Positions 17,592-27,322 of a DNA stretch of 64,000 bases are shown piece after piece (the stretch's first letter is position 1; every line of letters starts with the position of its first letter). The DNA comes from Hartmannibacter diazotrophicus (GTDB lineage Bacteria > Pseudomonadota > Alphaproteobacteria > Rhizobiales > Pleomorphomonadaceae). Under the pieces are notes generated by a model. That model had not been told where the DNA came from. It was given only the letters and a program-made list of their open reading frames with translations, and did not search any database. A program made the position numbers and the translations under genes. The stretch lies in the NCBI RefSeq assembly GCF_900231165.1, contig NZ_LT960614.1:434001-498000 (forward strand). The letters are read 5' to 3'.

Positions 17592-19403
17592 TCAGCGCAC
17601 CGTGACGGTGGCGAGATCCTGTCCGTCCTCGCTCATCACATGGGTCGAGCAGGCAAGGCAGGGGTCGAACGAATGCAGCGTGCGCAGGATTTCCACCGGC
17701 TCGTCCGGCCGCTCCATCGGGGTGTTCATCAGCGAGGCCTCGAAGGCTCCGATGTTGCCCATCGGATCGCGCGGACTGCCGTTCCAGGTGGTCGGCACGA
17801 CGCACTGGTAGTTGTCGATCTTGCCGTCCTTGATGCGGATCCAGTGGCCAAGGCCACCACGTGGTGCGGCGACCGTGCCGAAGCCCTTGGCCTCCTTCGG
17901 CCAGGTGGAGGGATCCCATTTGGCGACATTCGCCGTCGCCGTGTCGCCGGCCTTGATGTTGGCGATCAGCCGGTCGAAGTCGTCCAGCATCATCGCGGCG
18001 CAGTAGTGCGCCTCAAGGGCCCGGGCGAGCGTGCGTCCGATGGTCGAGGGCAGCGCCTGCTTGGCCGTCAGCGACGTGCCGGCCAGCTGGTTGAAGGCGG
18101 CAAGCGACGTGTCGACCTGATCCTTCACGAAGGGCACACCATGGGCGTAGGCGAGGATATAGCGGGCGAGCGGGCCGACCTCGACCGCGTTGCCGCGCCA
18201 GCGCGGCGACTTGATCCAGGAATATTTCGCCGACTCATCGAGCTCCTGGATGTTGGTCCTGGTGCCCTTGAGGCCTGCGCCGAGCACGAAATTCGGCTCG
18301 GTTATGCCGTCCCAGGGATGCAGGCCCTTGGCCTCGTCCGGATACTTGTACCAGGAGTGCTGCACGAACTCCTGCACCTGCTCCGGATCGGCCGGATCGA
18401 TCGGCAGCACCTCGTCCCAGTTGCCATTGAGGATGACGCCGCCCGGCAGCTGGTCGGTCGACTTGTCATAGGGTGTCACGGCATAATCGCCGTAGTCCAT
18501 GACGTTGGTCGCCGAAAGGCCGCCGCCGTAGAGCCAGTCCTTGTAGAAGCTGGCGATGGCGATCACGTCCGGCAGGTAGACGTTCTTGGAGAACTCGAAG
18601 GCTTCCTTCAGCCGCTGGTGGACGAAGTTGAGCCGCTCCATGTTGATCGGCGCGCCTGCGGCGAGGTCGCCGTCCATGTTGATCGCGCAGGGAACGCCGC
18701 CGACCATGTAGTTCGGGTGTGGGTTCTTACCGCCGAAGACCGTGTGGATCTTCACGATCTCCTTCTGGAAGTCGAGCGCCTCCAGATAATGCGCCACCGC
18801 CATCAGGTCGCCTTCCGGCGGCAGCTTGTAGGCAGGGTTGTCCCAGTAGCCGTTCTTGAAGATGCCGAGCTGGCCGGATTCGACGAATTTCTTCAGCCGG
18901 TTCTGGATGTCGCGGAAATAGCCGGGCGACGACATCGGATGCGACGGCGAGACCATCTGTTGCAGTTCCGAGGTCGCCTTCGGATCGGCCTTCAGCGCGT
19001 TGACCGGGTTCACCCAGTCGAGCGCGTGCAGGTGATAGAAGTGGACGACGTGGTCGTGCCACTGCAGCGTCTTCGCCATGATCTCGCGGATGAGATGGGC
19101 GTTGAGCGGGATCTTGATGTCGAGAGCGTTTTCAACCGCGCGCACCGAGGTGAGTGCGTGGCAGCCGGTGCACACGCCGCAGATACGCTCCACGAAGGCC
19201 CAGGCGTCGCGCGGGTCGCGGCCCTTGAGGATCACTTCGAGGCCGCGCCACATGGTGCCGGTGGAGACCGCGTTGCGGATGACGTTGTTGTCGTCGACGT
19301 TGACCTCGCAGCGCATGTGACCTTCGATGCGGGTCACCGGGTCGACGACGATGCGCCGGCCGGACGTGTCGAGCGAGAAGCCGTTGGGCGTCTGGATGGT
19401 CAT
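17592..19403 (-). CDS. hupL: uptake [NiFe]-hydrogenase large subunit
   Basis: Catalytic subunit that oxidises H2 at the Ni-Fe centre on the periplasmic face. 603 residues with the N-terminal nickel motif [19 protein letters not shown] and the C-terminal DPCLACSTH. HupD is expected to cut after that His, removing the last 15 residues ([15 protein letters not shown]). The start overlaps the hupS stop by one base (TGATG), so the two subunits are translationally coupled. It is exported with HupS through the Tat system. Confidence 0.97.
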   Translation of the reverse strand: MTIQTPNGFSLDTSGRRIVVDPVTRIEGHMRCEVNVDDNNVIRNAVSTGTMWRGLEVILKGRDPRDAWAFVERICGVCTGCHALTSVRAVENALDIKIPLNAHLIREIMAKTLQWHDHVVHFYHLHALDWVNPVNALKADPKATSELQQMVSPSHPMSSPGYFRDIQNRLKKFVESGQLGIFKNGYWDNPAYKLPPEGDLMAVAHYLEALDFQKEIVKIHTVFGGKNPHPNYMVGGVPCAINMDGDLAAGAPINMERLNFVHQRLKEAFEFSKNVYLPDVIAIASFYKDWLYGGGLSATNVMDYGDYAVTPYDKSTDQLPGGVILNGNWDEVLPIDPADPEQVQEFVQHSWYKYPDEAKGLHPWDGITEPNFVLGAGLKGTRTNIQELDESAKYSWIKSPRWRGNAVEVGPLARYILAYAHGVPFVKDQVDTSLAAFNQLAGTSLTAKQALPSTIGRTLARALEAHYCAAMMLDDFDRLIANIKAGDTATANVAKWDPSTWPKEAKGFGTVAAPRGGLGHWIRIKDGKIDNYQCVVPTTWNGSPRDPMGNIGAFEASLMNTPMERPDEPVEILRTLHSFDPCLACSTHVMSEDGQDLATVTVR

Positions 19404-20518
19404 CAGACGGACTCCTTGTCCTGATGGGCGCCATGGTCATGGCTGCCCTTGCCGTTTTTCACCTGGGCCCGCTTGAGCGCGCTGACGGCCGCATGGACCG
19501 CGATTGCGCCGCCGACGCCGGCCGCCACCGTGCCGCCGATCTCGTCGGCATTGGCCTCGACGCCGAACTGGTGAATGTCGGCGAGACGGGCGTACCAGGA
19601 ACCCTTGTCCCAGAAGCCTTCCTCCGAGCAGCCGATGCAGCCGTGGCCGGCCTGGATCGGGAAGCTTGTGCCCTCGTTCCAGCGCACCGTGGAGCAGGCG
19701 TTGTAGGTGGTGGGTCCCTTGCAGCCCATCTTGTAGAGGCAGTAGCCGCGCCGGGCGGCTTCGTCGTCGAAGGCCTCGACGAACTGGCCGGCGTCGAAAT
19801 GCGGCCGGCGGTAGCATTTGTCGTGGATGCGCTGGGAATAGAACATCTTCGGCCGGCCGGTGCGGTCGAGTTCCGGGATGCGGTCGAAGGTCAGCATGTA
19901 GGTGATGACGCCGGTCATCACCTCGGCGATGGGCGGGCAGCCCGGCACCTTGATGATCGGCTTGTCTGTGATGACCTGGTGGACCGGAGTCGCACGGGTC
20001 GGGTTCGGGCGTGCGGCCTGCACGCAGCCGTGGCTGGCGCAGGAGCCCCAGGAGATGATCGCCTTGGCGTGCTCGGCGGCATGGCGCAACTGCTCGACGA
20101 AGGGCTTGCCGCCGATGATGCAGAACATGCCGTCCTCGTTGAGCGGCGGATTGCCCTCGACCGCGAGGATATACTGGCCCTTGTAGCGCTCGATGGTGTC
20201 TTCCAGCGCTGCTTCCGCCTGATGGCCGGCGGCTGCCATCAGCGTGTCGTCATAGTCGAGCGAGATCATCGACAGGACGACGTCCTTGACCAGCGGGTGG
20301 GCCGAGCGGATGAAGCTTTCCGAGCAGCAGGTGCATTCAAGTCCGTGCACCCAGAGGACGGGCGTGCGCGGCTTCGTCTCCATCGCGTGGGCGATGGTGG
20401 ACGTATAGGCCGGCCCGAGGCCGAGCGCCGTTGCCGTCAGCGAGCAGAATTTCAGAAACGAGCGCCGCGTGACGCCCTGGCGCCGCATGACGTCGTAGAA
20501 TGTTTCCATGGGCAGCAT
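19403..20518 (-). CDS. hupS: uptake [NiFe]-hydrogenase small subunit, six-cysteine proximal cluster type
   Basis: Electron-transfer subunit of the membrane-bound hydrogenase. 371 residues with a Tat signal (TRRSFLKF at 17-24) ending near residue 45. The proximal-cluster region has Cys62, 64, 65 and Cys160, 165; after removing 45 residues these fall at 17, 19, 20, 115 and 120. Cys19 and Cys120 are the supernumerary ligands of the [4Fe-3S] cluster known from O2-tolerant enzymes such as E. coli Hyd-1. GGGGGAGGA lies eight bases before the chosen ATG. A C-terminal membrane helix (~[15 protein letters not shown]) follows. Confidence 0.97.
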   Translation of the reverse strand: MLPMETFYDVMRRQGVTRRSFLKFCSLTATALGLGPAYTSTIAHAMETKPRTPVLWVHGLECTCCSESFIRSAHPLVKDVVLSMISLDYDDTLMAAAGHQAEAALEDTIERYKGQYILAVEGNPPLNEDGMFCIIGGKPFVEQLRHAAEHAKAIISWGSCASHGCVQAARPNPTRATPVHQVITDKPIIKVPGCPPIAEVMTGVITYMLTFDRIPELDRTGRPKMFYSQRIHDKCYRRPHFDAGQFVEAFDDEAARRGYCLYKMGCKGPTTYNACSTVRWNEGTSFPIQAGHGCIGCSEEGFWDKGSWYARLADIHQFGVEANADEIGGTVAAGVGGAIAVHAAVSALKRAQVKNGKGSHDHGAHQDKESV

Positions 20519-20735
20519 GGACTGCGTCCTCCCCCGGTTGGTCTTGGGCCCCGCGCATTGGGCGCAGCACCTTCGGGGGAATTCAGCAAAGCTTATGCCA
20601 TGGAGAAAATTGATTTAATTTCAAGAATTTAAATGCATATAGCGGATCGTTTCCGGTGAGGCGGCTTTCCGGTTCTTTACCCGCGATGGAAAGGCACTTT
20701 CCAGATATCGGCCGAGATGCCTGCGAGGCGCGGCG
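20519..20735 (-). promoter_or_regulatory. hupS upstream regulatory region
   Basis: 217 bp between hypF and hupS with no gene. It contains the sigma-54 promoter at 20585-20600. Just upstream of it is an AT-rich run (~20605-20640), a plausible IHF bend site. Beyond that, GC-rich sequence has two CCGGAAA copies on the minus strand (~20660-20680), where HupR would be expected to bind. The HupR site itself is not identifiable with confidence. Confidence 0.55.
20585..20600 (-). promoter_or_regulatory. sigma-54 promoter of hupSLEC
   Basis: The minus strand reads TGGCATAAGCTTTGCT, with GG and GC separated by exactly 10 bases, the sigma-54 -24/-12 arrangement. The implied start near 20575 lies ~57 bases before the hupS ATG. 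This agrees with control by the NtrC-type HupR encoded downstream. Confidence 0.75.
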
Positions 20736-23069
20736 TCAGTCGCCTGCGAGAGCCTGGGCCACCGCGATCACGGCCTGTCCGTAGGCAAGCCCGCCGTCGT
20801 TTGCCGGAACCTGCCGCTGCGTCAGCACAGGCAGGCCGCAATCGGCGAGACGGTCCAGCAGCAACTCCATGAGCAACGCGTTCTGCATCACGCCGCCGGA
20901 GAGCGCGATCGCGCCCGCACCGTGACGGCGTGCAAGATCCATCGCCAGATCGGCGCAGGCGGTTGCAAAGCCTTGATGAAAGCGCAGGGCAATCGTCGCG
21001 GAAGGAACGCCATCCGCGAGATCGGTGAGGAGCGCCCGCCACATCGGCGCCGGGTCAATCCTGGCAAGATCGTCCTCGGAGAGCAGGGCGAACGGATACC
21101 CATGGGCATCGGACGCCTCGGTGTCGGATGGCTGGACCGCCAGCCTTGCAAGGCTTTCCAGTTCCATCGCCGCCTGTCCCTCGAAGCTGACGCGGTCGAA
21201 GGCAAGGCCGAGTGCCGCGCCGACGGCATCGAACAGCCGCCCGGCGGACGATGTCATCGGCGAGTTGAGACCCTTCTCCATCATGCCGAGCAGTGTTGCG
21301 ACGGGCTTCGAGGCGAGGCGTTCCTGAAGATCGCTTCCTTCCGGAAGCGGCAGGGCATCGCGGCCGAAGGCCGAAGTAAGCTGTGCGAGAAGATTGCGCC
21401 ACGGTTCCTGCACGGCGGCCGACCCGCCCGGGAGGGGAACTGGCTTCAGGCTGCCAAGGCGCGTGACATCGCGATAGGTCGAAAGCAGGAGTTCTCCGCC
21501 CCAGACCGTGCCATCCAGGCCGTAGCCGGTGCCGTCGAGCGCGATGCCGAGGACCGGAGCACCGTCGAGCGGCCAACCGTTTTCCGCCATCGCCGAAGCG
21601 ACATGCGCGTGGTGATGCTGAACCTGGAGGAGGGGGAGACCGGCCTTGGCCGCGATCTCCTGCGCCTTCGCCGTCGAGCGGTAGCCGGGATGAAGGTCGC
21701 AGGCGATGATTTCGGGTCGGTGGCCGAAGAGCCGGGCGTAATCCTCGATCGCCTTTTCGAATTCGCTGTAGGAAAGCGCGTCTTCCAGATCGCCGATGTG
21801 ATGCGAAAGAAGCGCCTCGCCGTCGGAAATCTGGCAGATCGCCGACTTGAGTTCGCCGCCAAGCGCGAGCAGCGGCGGCGCATCGGCAAATCCCGGCGGC
21901 AGTTCGAGCGGCGCGGGCGCATAGCCGCGTGCGCGGCGCAGCACCCTGAGATCGCCGCCGACCACAGCCGTCACCGAGTCGTCCAGCAGGCGCGCAATGT
22001 CGCGGTCATGCAGGAGAAAGGCGTCGGCGAAGGAGGAAAGCTTTTCCAATGCCTCGTCGTTGCCGATCACCTGCGGTTCGCCGGAAAGATTGCCACTGGT
22101 CATGACGAGCGGGCGAGCCAGCGCGGCGCAGAGAAACTGGTGCAGCGGCGTCGTCGGCAGCATCCAGCCGAGGACGGAGAGTCGCGGGGCAAGGCTCGGT
22201 GCGAGTGCGTCGCCGCCCGCGCGGCTGTCCATGAGCACAATCGGTCCGGCAGGCTCGGAAAGCAGCGCCGCATGGGCGGGCGTGAGATGACAATGGCGGC
22301 CGATCATGTCGAGATCGAGCCCCATCAGCGCGAAAGGCTTGTCAGGCCTCCGCTTGCGGCGGCGAAGGTCTGTGACCGCCGCCTCGTTCGTGGCATCGCA
22401 GGCAAGGTGAAAGCCGCCGAGCCCCTTGAGGGCGAGGATGCCGCCCGCTGCAATCGTTTCGGCGGCGAGCGTCAGCGGATCGCCGTCGACAGGGGCTCCC
22501 TGCCGGTCGAGAAAGGTCAGTTTCGGCCCGCAGGTGGGGCAGGCGATGGGCTGAGCATGGAAGCGCCGGTCGGCGGGGTTTTCATATTCAGTTTTGCATG
22601 CGTCACACATGATAAAGGCGCGCATGCGTGTTGCCATGCGGTCGTAGGGAATCGCATCGACGATGGAAAATCGCGGACCGCAATGGGTGCAGTTGGTGAA
22701 GGCGTAACCATGTCGTCGCTCGGCGGGTTCGGCGATCTCCGCCCGGCAGGCCGAGCAAACCTGCGCGTCCGGCGTCACTCCCGTCCGCTTCGTTCCGCCC
22801 TTCGTTTCGACGATGGAAAAACCGGAGGGCGACACGTCGAGATCGATCGCACGACGGTCCAGCGACCGGATGCGGGCAAGCGGCGGCGCTTCTTCGAGGA
22901 TCGCCCGGCAGAAGTCGTCGAGCTGGTCTCCGGTCGCACGGATGAGGACGCCTTCGCCGTCATTCAGCACCTCGCCCCGGATTCCGAACCGGGCGGCGAG
23001 TTGCCAGACGAAGGGCCGGAAACCGACGCCCTGCACAAGGCCGCGAACGCGGATTTCTTCGGTTTGCAT
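20736..23069 (-). CDS. hypF: carbamoyltransferase HypF
   Basis: HypF makes carbamoyl-AMP from carbamoyl phosphate and ATP and hands the carbamoyl group to HypE. 777 residues: acylphosphatase domain (IRVRGLVQGVGFRPFVWQ, residues ~5-90), four CxxC pairs forming zinc fingers (CSAC, CTHC, CDAC, CPTC; ~105-190), a YrdC-like domain, and a Kae1-like domain with HHHAHVASAMAE and ALSGGVMQNALL. Start 23069 puts the acylphosphatase motif at its usual place; a longer frame would read through a repeat. It lies between hupV and the hupS promoter, away from the other hyp genes. Confidence 0.95.
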   Translation of the reverse strand: MQTEEIRVRGLVQGVGFRPFVWQLAARFGIRGEVLNDGEGVLIRATGDQLDDFCRAILEEAPPLARIRSLDRRAIDLDVSPSGFSIVETKGGTKRTGVTPDAQVCSACRAEIAEPAERRHGYAFTNCTHCGPRFSIVDAIPYDRMATRMRAFIMCDACKTEYENPADRRFHAQPIACPTCGPKLTFLDRQGAPVDGDPLTLAAETIAAGGILALKGLGGFHLACDATNEAAVTDLRRRKRRPDKPFALMGLDLDMIGRHCHLTPAHAALLSEPAGPIVLMDSRAGGDALAPSLAPRLSVLGWMLPTTPLHQFLCAALARPLVMTSGNLSGEPQVIGNDEALEKLSSFADAFLLHDRDIARLLDDSVTAVVGGDLRVLRRARGYAPAPLELPPGFADAPPLLALGGELKSAICQISDGEALLSHHIGDLEDALSYSEFEKAIEDYARLFGHRPEIIACDLHPGYRSTAKAQEIAAKAGLPLLQVQHHHAHVASAMAENGWPLDGAPVLGIALDGTGYGLDGTVWGGELLLSTYRDVTRLGSLKPVPLPGGSAAVQEPWRNLLAQLTSAFGRDALPLPEGSDLQERLASKPVATLLGMMEKGLNSPMTSSAGRLFDAVGAALGLAFDRVSFEGQAAMELESLARLAVQPSDTEASDAHGYPFALLSEDDLARIDPAPMWRALLTDLADGVPSATIALRFHQGFATACADLAMDLARRHGAGAIALSGGVMQNALLMELLLDRLADCGLPVLTQRQVPANDGGLAYGQAVIAVAQALAGD

Positions 23070-23072
23070 CAG

Positions 23073-23119
23073 CGGATGATCCGCAAAAGTGGGACCCGGT
23101 TTTGCGACAAGATCATGCG
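23073..23119. repeat. RIME-like Rhizobium intergenic palindrome
   Basis: Imperfect palindrome with inner arms CGCAAAA (23082-23088) and TTTTGCG (23100-23106) and outer GATGAT / ATCATGC. The central GTGGGACCCGG is typical of dispersed repeats in Rhizobiaceae-like genomes. It sits immediately upstream of hypF, within the transcribed region after hupV. Confidence 0.6.
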
Positions 23120-23130
23120 GCAAGAAGAAG

Positions 23131-23173
23131 CTGAAACGGGATCATGGAACATCGCGACGCCATCCCGTTTCAG
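23131..23173 (-). terminator. 12-bp inverted repeat at the hupV stop
   Basis: CTGAAACGGGAT (23131-23142) is the exact reverse complement of 23162-23173, with a 19-base loop. It overlaps the hupV stop codon at 23170-23172. There is no U-tract, so it may act as a 3' stabiliser or partial terminator between hupTUV and hypF. Confidence 0.5.
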
Positions 23174-24621
23174 TGCACCGTGCAGACCATGCACGGGTCA
23201 AAGGAGCGCACGATATGCTGCACGGAGACCGGCGTTATCTCGCCCGGCAGGACGGGTGCGCCGGCAAGGGCTTCTTCCACAGGTCCGGGCGCGCCGCGCA
23301 CATCGCGCGGCGAGAAATTCCAGGTCGTCGGGGCGATGATCTGGTAGGAGCCGATGCGGCCCTTCTCGATCCTGAGCCAGTGGCCGAGCGACCCGCGCGC
23401 CGCTTCGGTCAGCCCCTCGGCCTCGGCCGTGTCGGGCAGGTGCATGCGCGCAATGAAAGGCTCTCCCGGCGCCATCGCCCGGATCCAGCCTTCCAGCGCC
23501 AGCGTCGTGAGCGCGATCTCGACAAGCCGGGCGACGACGCGCGCCCGGACATTGCCCCGGCCAGCGGTGAGAAGGTCGCTCGCCAGCGGCCTGCCGTCGA
23601 CGACCTGCCGCGCAAGGGCGCCGACCTCCATGGTTCGCCCCGACAGGCGCGGCGCTTTGCACCAGGAATAGCCCGAAGCCATGTCCTCGTCGGGAACGGT
23701 CTTGCCGCGGGAGGGGTGCAGCGTTTCGCCCAGCATCCAGCTGTGGGAGAGATCTTCGGCGATCCTTGCGGTGTCGAGCTCCTGGCGTCGTCCGTCCTCG
23801 ACCGCGCCGGGGCCAAGAAGGTGGCCGCCGTCGAGCGGATAGGCGCCGAAGGAGAGGAACCGCGCGGGGCCCTTGCCAAGGTCGGCAAGTCCCAGATCGT
23901 CCGCGATTGTCAGGAAGAGCCCCAGAAATCCCTTTTCGCCGGCCTTCTGCCATGCCTCAAGGTCACCCGCGCTGGCGAGCGCGGCAACGGTCTCGAGGCT
24001 GTCGCCGAAAAGATGCTCCTCCAGCCACTGGCGGAACCGGCGGACGATGGCAATGAGGCGGATGCGGTCGCGGGCATCCGGGGCGCGGGTGGTGCCGCCC
24101 GGCTGGATCGACAGCGTATGCGGCCATTTTCCCGCGAGCAGCCCCATGATGTGGAAGAGCTCGGCGCGAGCCCGCATCGCCGAGCGAACGGCCTCGCCGC
24201 GCTCGGCTTTGAAGAGGCGAACCGTCTCCGCGTGCCAGGCGCGTCCCTCGTAGATGGGACGGGCGAAATCGGCCATGAAGAAGACGTGGAAATGGGTGAG
24301 GTGGTCCGCGATATTCTCCGCCGCATGGATGACGGCGCTCGCGAGTTCCCCGTTGCGCGGCGCGCTGACGCCCGAGGCGGCCGCCAGTGCGCGGGCGGCG
24401 GCCACCGACTGCGAGATGGAGCAGATGCCGCAGATGCGCGGCACGACGGTCATCGCATCGCGCGGATCCTTGCCTTCCAGGATGCGCTCGAAACCGCGAA
24501 AGAGCGGCGAGTTCGCTTCCGCCGCAACGACCTTGCCGTCCTCGATGTCGAGGCGGATTTCGAGGTCGCCCTCGACCCGGTTGAATGGCCCGGCGATGAT
24601 GCGTCTCGGGGCGTCGTTCAT
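23170..24621 (-). CDS. hupV: regulatory hydrogenase large subunit HupV/HoxC
   Basis: Large subunit of the cytoplasmic H2 sensor. 483 residues with the nickel motifs RICGICSISQSVAAARAL near residue 60 and DPCMVCTVH at the very end. It stops right after that His, so no protease step is needed, a hallmark of regulatory hydrogenases. Start 24621 overlaps the hupU stop by four bases. The HupUV complex signals H2 to HupT. Confidence 0.95.
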   Translation of the reverse strand: MNDAPRRIIAGPFNRVEGDLEIRLDIEDGKVVAAEANSPLFRGFERILEGKDPRDAMTVVPRICGICSISQSVAAARALAAASGVSAPRNGELASAVIHAAENIADHLTHFHVFFMADFARPIYEGRAWHAETVRLFKAERGEAVRSAMRARAELFHIMGLLAGKWPHTLSIQPGGTTRAPDARDRIRLIAIVRRFRQWLEEHLFGDSLETVAALASAGDLEAWQKAGEKGFLGLFLTIADDLGLADLGKGPARFLSFGAYPLDGGHLLGPGAVEDGRRQELDTARIAEDLSHSWMLGETLHPSRGKTVPDEDMASGYSWCKAPRLSGRTMEVGALARQVVDGRPLASDLLTAGRGNVRARVVARLVEIALTTLALEGWIRAMAPGEPFIARMHLPDTAEAEGLTEAARGSLGHWLRIEKGRIGSYQIIAPTTWNFSPRDVRGAPGPVEEALAGAPVLPGEITPVSVQHIVRSFDPCMVCTVH

Positions 24622-25628
24622 TTCCGCGTCGTGTCCTTGACGGCGGGCGGCTGGACGATGTGGTCGGCGCGGGCGTTGACGCGCAGGCGCTCCGGCGTTG
24701 CCGCCTTCGACAGCGAGGCGAGCGCGATGAACCAGGCCTTCGGCATGTCGGTCGGAAGGCCGATCGGCACGCCGCCGAATTTCGGCGTCTCGGTGAAGAC
24801 GCGCCCGGGCTCCTCGAACTCCGGCGCCGTGCAGTTGATGCAAGGGTAGCCGCCGCTGGTGCAGGAGCCTTCGCCGTTCCACGGCCGGATGTTGCAGTCC
24901 GCATGCGCCTGCGTACCGAGGCAGCCGAGATGCTCCATCATGCAGCCAAGCTCGGAAAGGGCCTCGGCGCTTGCCTTGAATTCGTAGAACTCGTTGCGCG
25001 AGCAGCCGTGGTGCACGAGATGGTCGGCATAAAAACGCGGCCGGCCGAGCCGGTCGAGATCGGCGGCGTGGAGACTGTCCTCGGCAAGCAGCATCAGGGC
25101 TTCCGTCACCCAGCCCGGATGGGTCGGGCAGCCGGCAATGTTGATCACCGGCAGTCCGGAGCCGGAGCGGAAGGCACCGCCGAGCGCGCCGCCCTCCAGG
25201 AAGCCGTCATATTGCAATCCGCAGGCATCCGACGGGTTGTCGCCCGCCGACGTGATGCCGCCATAGGCCGCGCAGGTGCCGACCGCGACCACATGGCGGG
25301 CCTTCGCGGCGAGGAGCTTGGTCCAGTCCAGCATGGAACGACCGGTGCCGGCGAGCATGTGATAGCGCCCGGTGCCGTTCGGGCCGCGCACGACGGAGCC
25401 CTCGAAGCAGAGGATGTCGAGTTCGCGGGTGCCGCTCGCAATCTCGTCGATCAGGTACTTGACCTCGTCGGCGCTCGCTTCGCTCAGGGTCGGATGCCAG
25501 AGCAACTCGACGCCGAAGTCCTCGAAGGTCTCGAAGAGGCCGGGGTTCTCGGCGCACATCATCGACATGGTGCAGCCGCCGCAGCCGGCCGATTGCAGCC
25601 AGAGCAGGGTGGTCTTGCGCCGCGTCAT
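24618..25628 (-). CDS. hupU: regulatory hydrogenase small subunit HupU/HoxB
   Basis: Small subunit of the H2-sensing hydrogenase. 336 residues with no Tat signal, so it stays in the cytoplasm. The proximal cluster motif is SAGCGGCTMS, the standard four-cysteine form, unlike HupS. More cluster cysteines appear in GTCAAYGG, AGCPTHPGW, HHGCSRNEFYEF, GCLGTQAHADC and PCINC. It overlaps hupT and hupV by four bases each, so hupTUV is a tightly coupled operon. Confidence 0.95.
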   Translation of the reverse strand: MTRRKTTLLWLQSAGCGGCTMSMMCAENPGLFETFEDFGVELLWHPTLSEASADEVKYLIDEIASGTRELDILCFEGSVVRGPNGTGRYHMLAGTGRSMLDWTKLLAAKARHVVAVGTCAAYGGITSAGDNPSDACGLQYDGFLEGGALGGAFRSGSGLPVINIAGCPTHPGWVTEALMLLAEDSLHAADLDRLGRPRFYADHLVHHGCSRNEFYEFKASAEALSELGCMMEHLGCLGTQAHADCNIRPWNGEGSCTSGGYPCINCTAPEFEEPGRVFTETPKFGGVPIGLPTDMPKAWFIALASLSKAATPERLRVNARADHIVQPPAVKDTTRK

Positions 25629-26974
25629 GTCGGGATGTCCTCGCCGGCAGGGGCCGATTGGGGGCCGGACAGCGGCAGGCGGATCGTGAAGACGGCGCCG
25701 CCATCCTCGCCGTTGCCGGCGCTGAGATGGCCGCCGTGCTCCTCGATGATCTTGTAGCTGATCGAAAGCCCGAGCCCGGTGCCCTTGCCGACCGGCTTCG
25801 TCGTGAAGAAGGGCTCGAACAGCTTCGTGCGCGCTTCCTCGGCAATGCCGGGCCCGTTGTCGGCGATGGTGATGACGGCATCCTCGCCATCCTGCCGGAT
25901 CGTCACCGAGACCACTTGCTCAGCCTGCCCCTCGATGCTGTCGCAGGCGTTCTGCACGATGTTCATCACCACCTGCTGGATATGGCCGCTGCGCCCGGTG
26001 ATCTCCAGCCGCTCGGGCACGTCGGCATGAAGCGTGAAATGCCGGTCGCGGCCCTTGATGACCCAGCCGATCGCCGTCTGGACCGCCTGGACAAGATCGA
26101 AACGCTCGCTCTGGCCACGTCCGTCGGCGGAAAAACGGCGCAGCGATTCCACGATGTCGCGGACCCGCTCGGCACCTTCGAGGGCCCCCGAGATCGCCTC
26201 GCGCATGCGGCTCACCGCGCGGTCGACGTTGAGATCCTCGCGCAGCTCGATCAGTTCCTCGCGCGGCGCGCCGGACCAGACCTTCTGGAAATAGGCCTCC
26301 AGCCGGCCGACATAGCGCTCCAGCGCGTGGGCGTTGCCGTAGACGAAGCTGATCGGGTTGTTGAGTTCATGCGCGACGCCGGAAACGAGACGGCCGAGCG
26401 AGGCCATCTTCTCCGAATGGACAAGCTGCGCCTGCGCGGCCTTGAGCTGCTCGTGCGCGTCATTGAGGCTGGCATAGGCGCGCTTGACCTCGCCGACCGG
26501 CCGCCCGATCAGGACCACGCCGACGACGCGTCCGCGCGCATCGAGCCGCGGCGCCGCATGCACCTCGATGGGAATGTCGCCGTTGAGGCCGGCAAGGCAA
26601 AGCTCGCGTGCGCCGACCGTCTTGCGCTTGGCGGCAAGCTTCAGCATGTCCTGCAGCGGCGCGGCGCTGGCGCCCGTGAAAAGGTCCTGGATCGCCGAGC
26701 CTTCGACCGTCGCCTGGTCGCGGCCGAGCTGAAGTTCAACCGCCCGGTTGATCTGGAGGACGCGCCCCGTCTGGTCGCAGACGATCAGGATGTCGGTCAT
26801 CGCGCCGAGGACGGAATCCATGAACTGGCGCATGGATTCTAGGTCGGCGTTCTTCTTCTCCAGCTCGACCTGATAGGCCAGAAGATCGGCATAGGTCTCG
26901 TCCATCTTCTGGATGACGTCCATCCAGGCGGATTCCATCAGCAGTGACGGTTCGAGACTTGTCCGTTCGATCAT
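25625..26974 (-). CDS. hupT: H2-responsive sensor histidine kinase HupT/HoxJ
   Basis: Soluble histidine kinase that partners HupUV and controls HupR. 449 residues: an N-terminal coiled coil (~20-50), a PAS domain (~50-150), the phospho-acceptor H-box with His202 in [14 protein letters not shown], and an ATPase domain with N (NIVQNACDS), G1 (DNGPGIAE), F (FEPFFTTK) and G2 (GTGLGLS) boxes. There are no membrane segments. It starts the hupTUV operon. Confidence 0.93.
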   Translation of the reverse strand: MIERTSLEPSLLMESAWMDVIQKMDETYADLLAYQVELEKKNADLESMRQFMDSVLGAMTDILIVCDQTGRVLQINRAVELQLGRDQATVEGSAIQDLFTGASAAPLQDMLKLAAKRKTVGARELCLAGLNGDIPIEVHAAPRLDARGRVVGVVLIGRPVGEVKRAYASLNDAHEQLKAAQAQLVHSEKMASLGRLVSGVAHELNNPISFVYGNAHALERYVGRLEAYFQKVWSGAPREELIELREDLNVDRAVSRMREAISGALEGAERVRDIVESLRRFSADGRGQSERFDLVQAVQTAIGWVIKGRDRHFTLHADVPERLEITGRSGHIQQVVMNIVQNACDSIEGQAEQVVSVTIRQDGEDAVITIADNGPGIAEEARTKLFEPFFTTKPVGKGTGLGLSISYKIIEEHGGHLSAGNGEDGGAVFTIRLPLSGPQSAPAGEDIPT

Positions 26975-27322
26975 GCGCCGATCCTACGCAATCGGCTGGG
27001 CTTTTTCCATTGCGGTCGCAACGGATGCCGCCAACGCCTTTGCCACACCCTCAAACCTCTCCACCGTCATTCCCGCGAAAGCGGGAACCCAGCGATCCAC
27101 AAGGGAAAGCTCTCTTTCGGCGCGCTGGGAGAAGCAGGATTGCCGATACCCCCCAAAAGGCAGCGACCATCCCTGTCGTGTGCTGGGTTCCCGCTTTCGC
27201 GGGAATGACGATGGACGGGTGGAGAGTCGCTGCTCGGCTTGGGGTGGACGTCGATGCCGCACCGATCCGCTGTCTGCTGAAGCAGATCGATCACTTTACG
27301 GCCTGCCACCTTCCTGCCGACC
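26975..27322. other. 348-bp gap between the hox operon receiver and hupT
   Basis: It contains the 146-bp repeat element described next and ~90 bp before hupT that must hold the hupTUV promoter; no sigma-54 match was found there. Short frames inside the repeat encode the Ser-Phe-Pro-Arg-Lys-Arg-type peptides common to such repeats and are not counted as genes. Confidence 0.5.
27065..27210. repeat. 146-bp element with 29-bp perfect terminal inverted repeats
   Basis: Bases 27065-27093 and 27182-27210 are exact reverse complements over 29 bases. Each end is itself a small palindrome centred on CCCGCGAAAGCGGG, flanked by CGTCATT and AACCCAGC. This is the layout of miniature intergenic repeats seen across Proteobacteria. 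No transposase is encoded and no target duplication is obvious. Confidence 0.7.

Noticed and set aside
17526-19424. 632-codon plus-strand frame opposite hupL
   Set aside because: Mirror frame of hupL with Arg/Val/Asp bias; hupL has full family motifs on the other strand.
20922-23339. 805-codon plus-strand frame opposite hypF
   Set aside because: Antisense shadow; HypF domains are intact on the minus strand.
26975-27064. sigma-54 promoter for hupTUV
   Set aside because: The best GG...GC pair has 11 instead of 10 intervening bases, so it fails the strict spacing.
27065-27210. Possible CRISPR or insertion sequence
   Set aside because: Only two inverted copies, no regular spacing, no transposase or cas gene.
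26984-27309. Short frames within the 146-bp repeat
   Set aside because: They encode the SFPRKREP-type peptides that all repeats of this kind give by chance.
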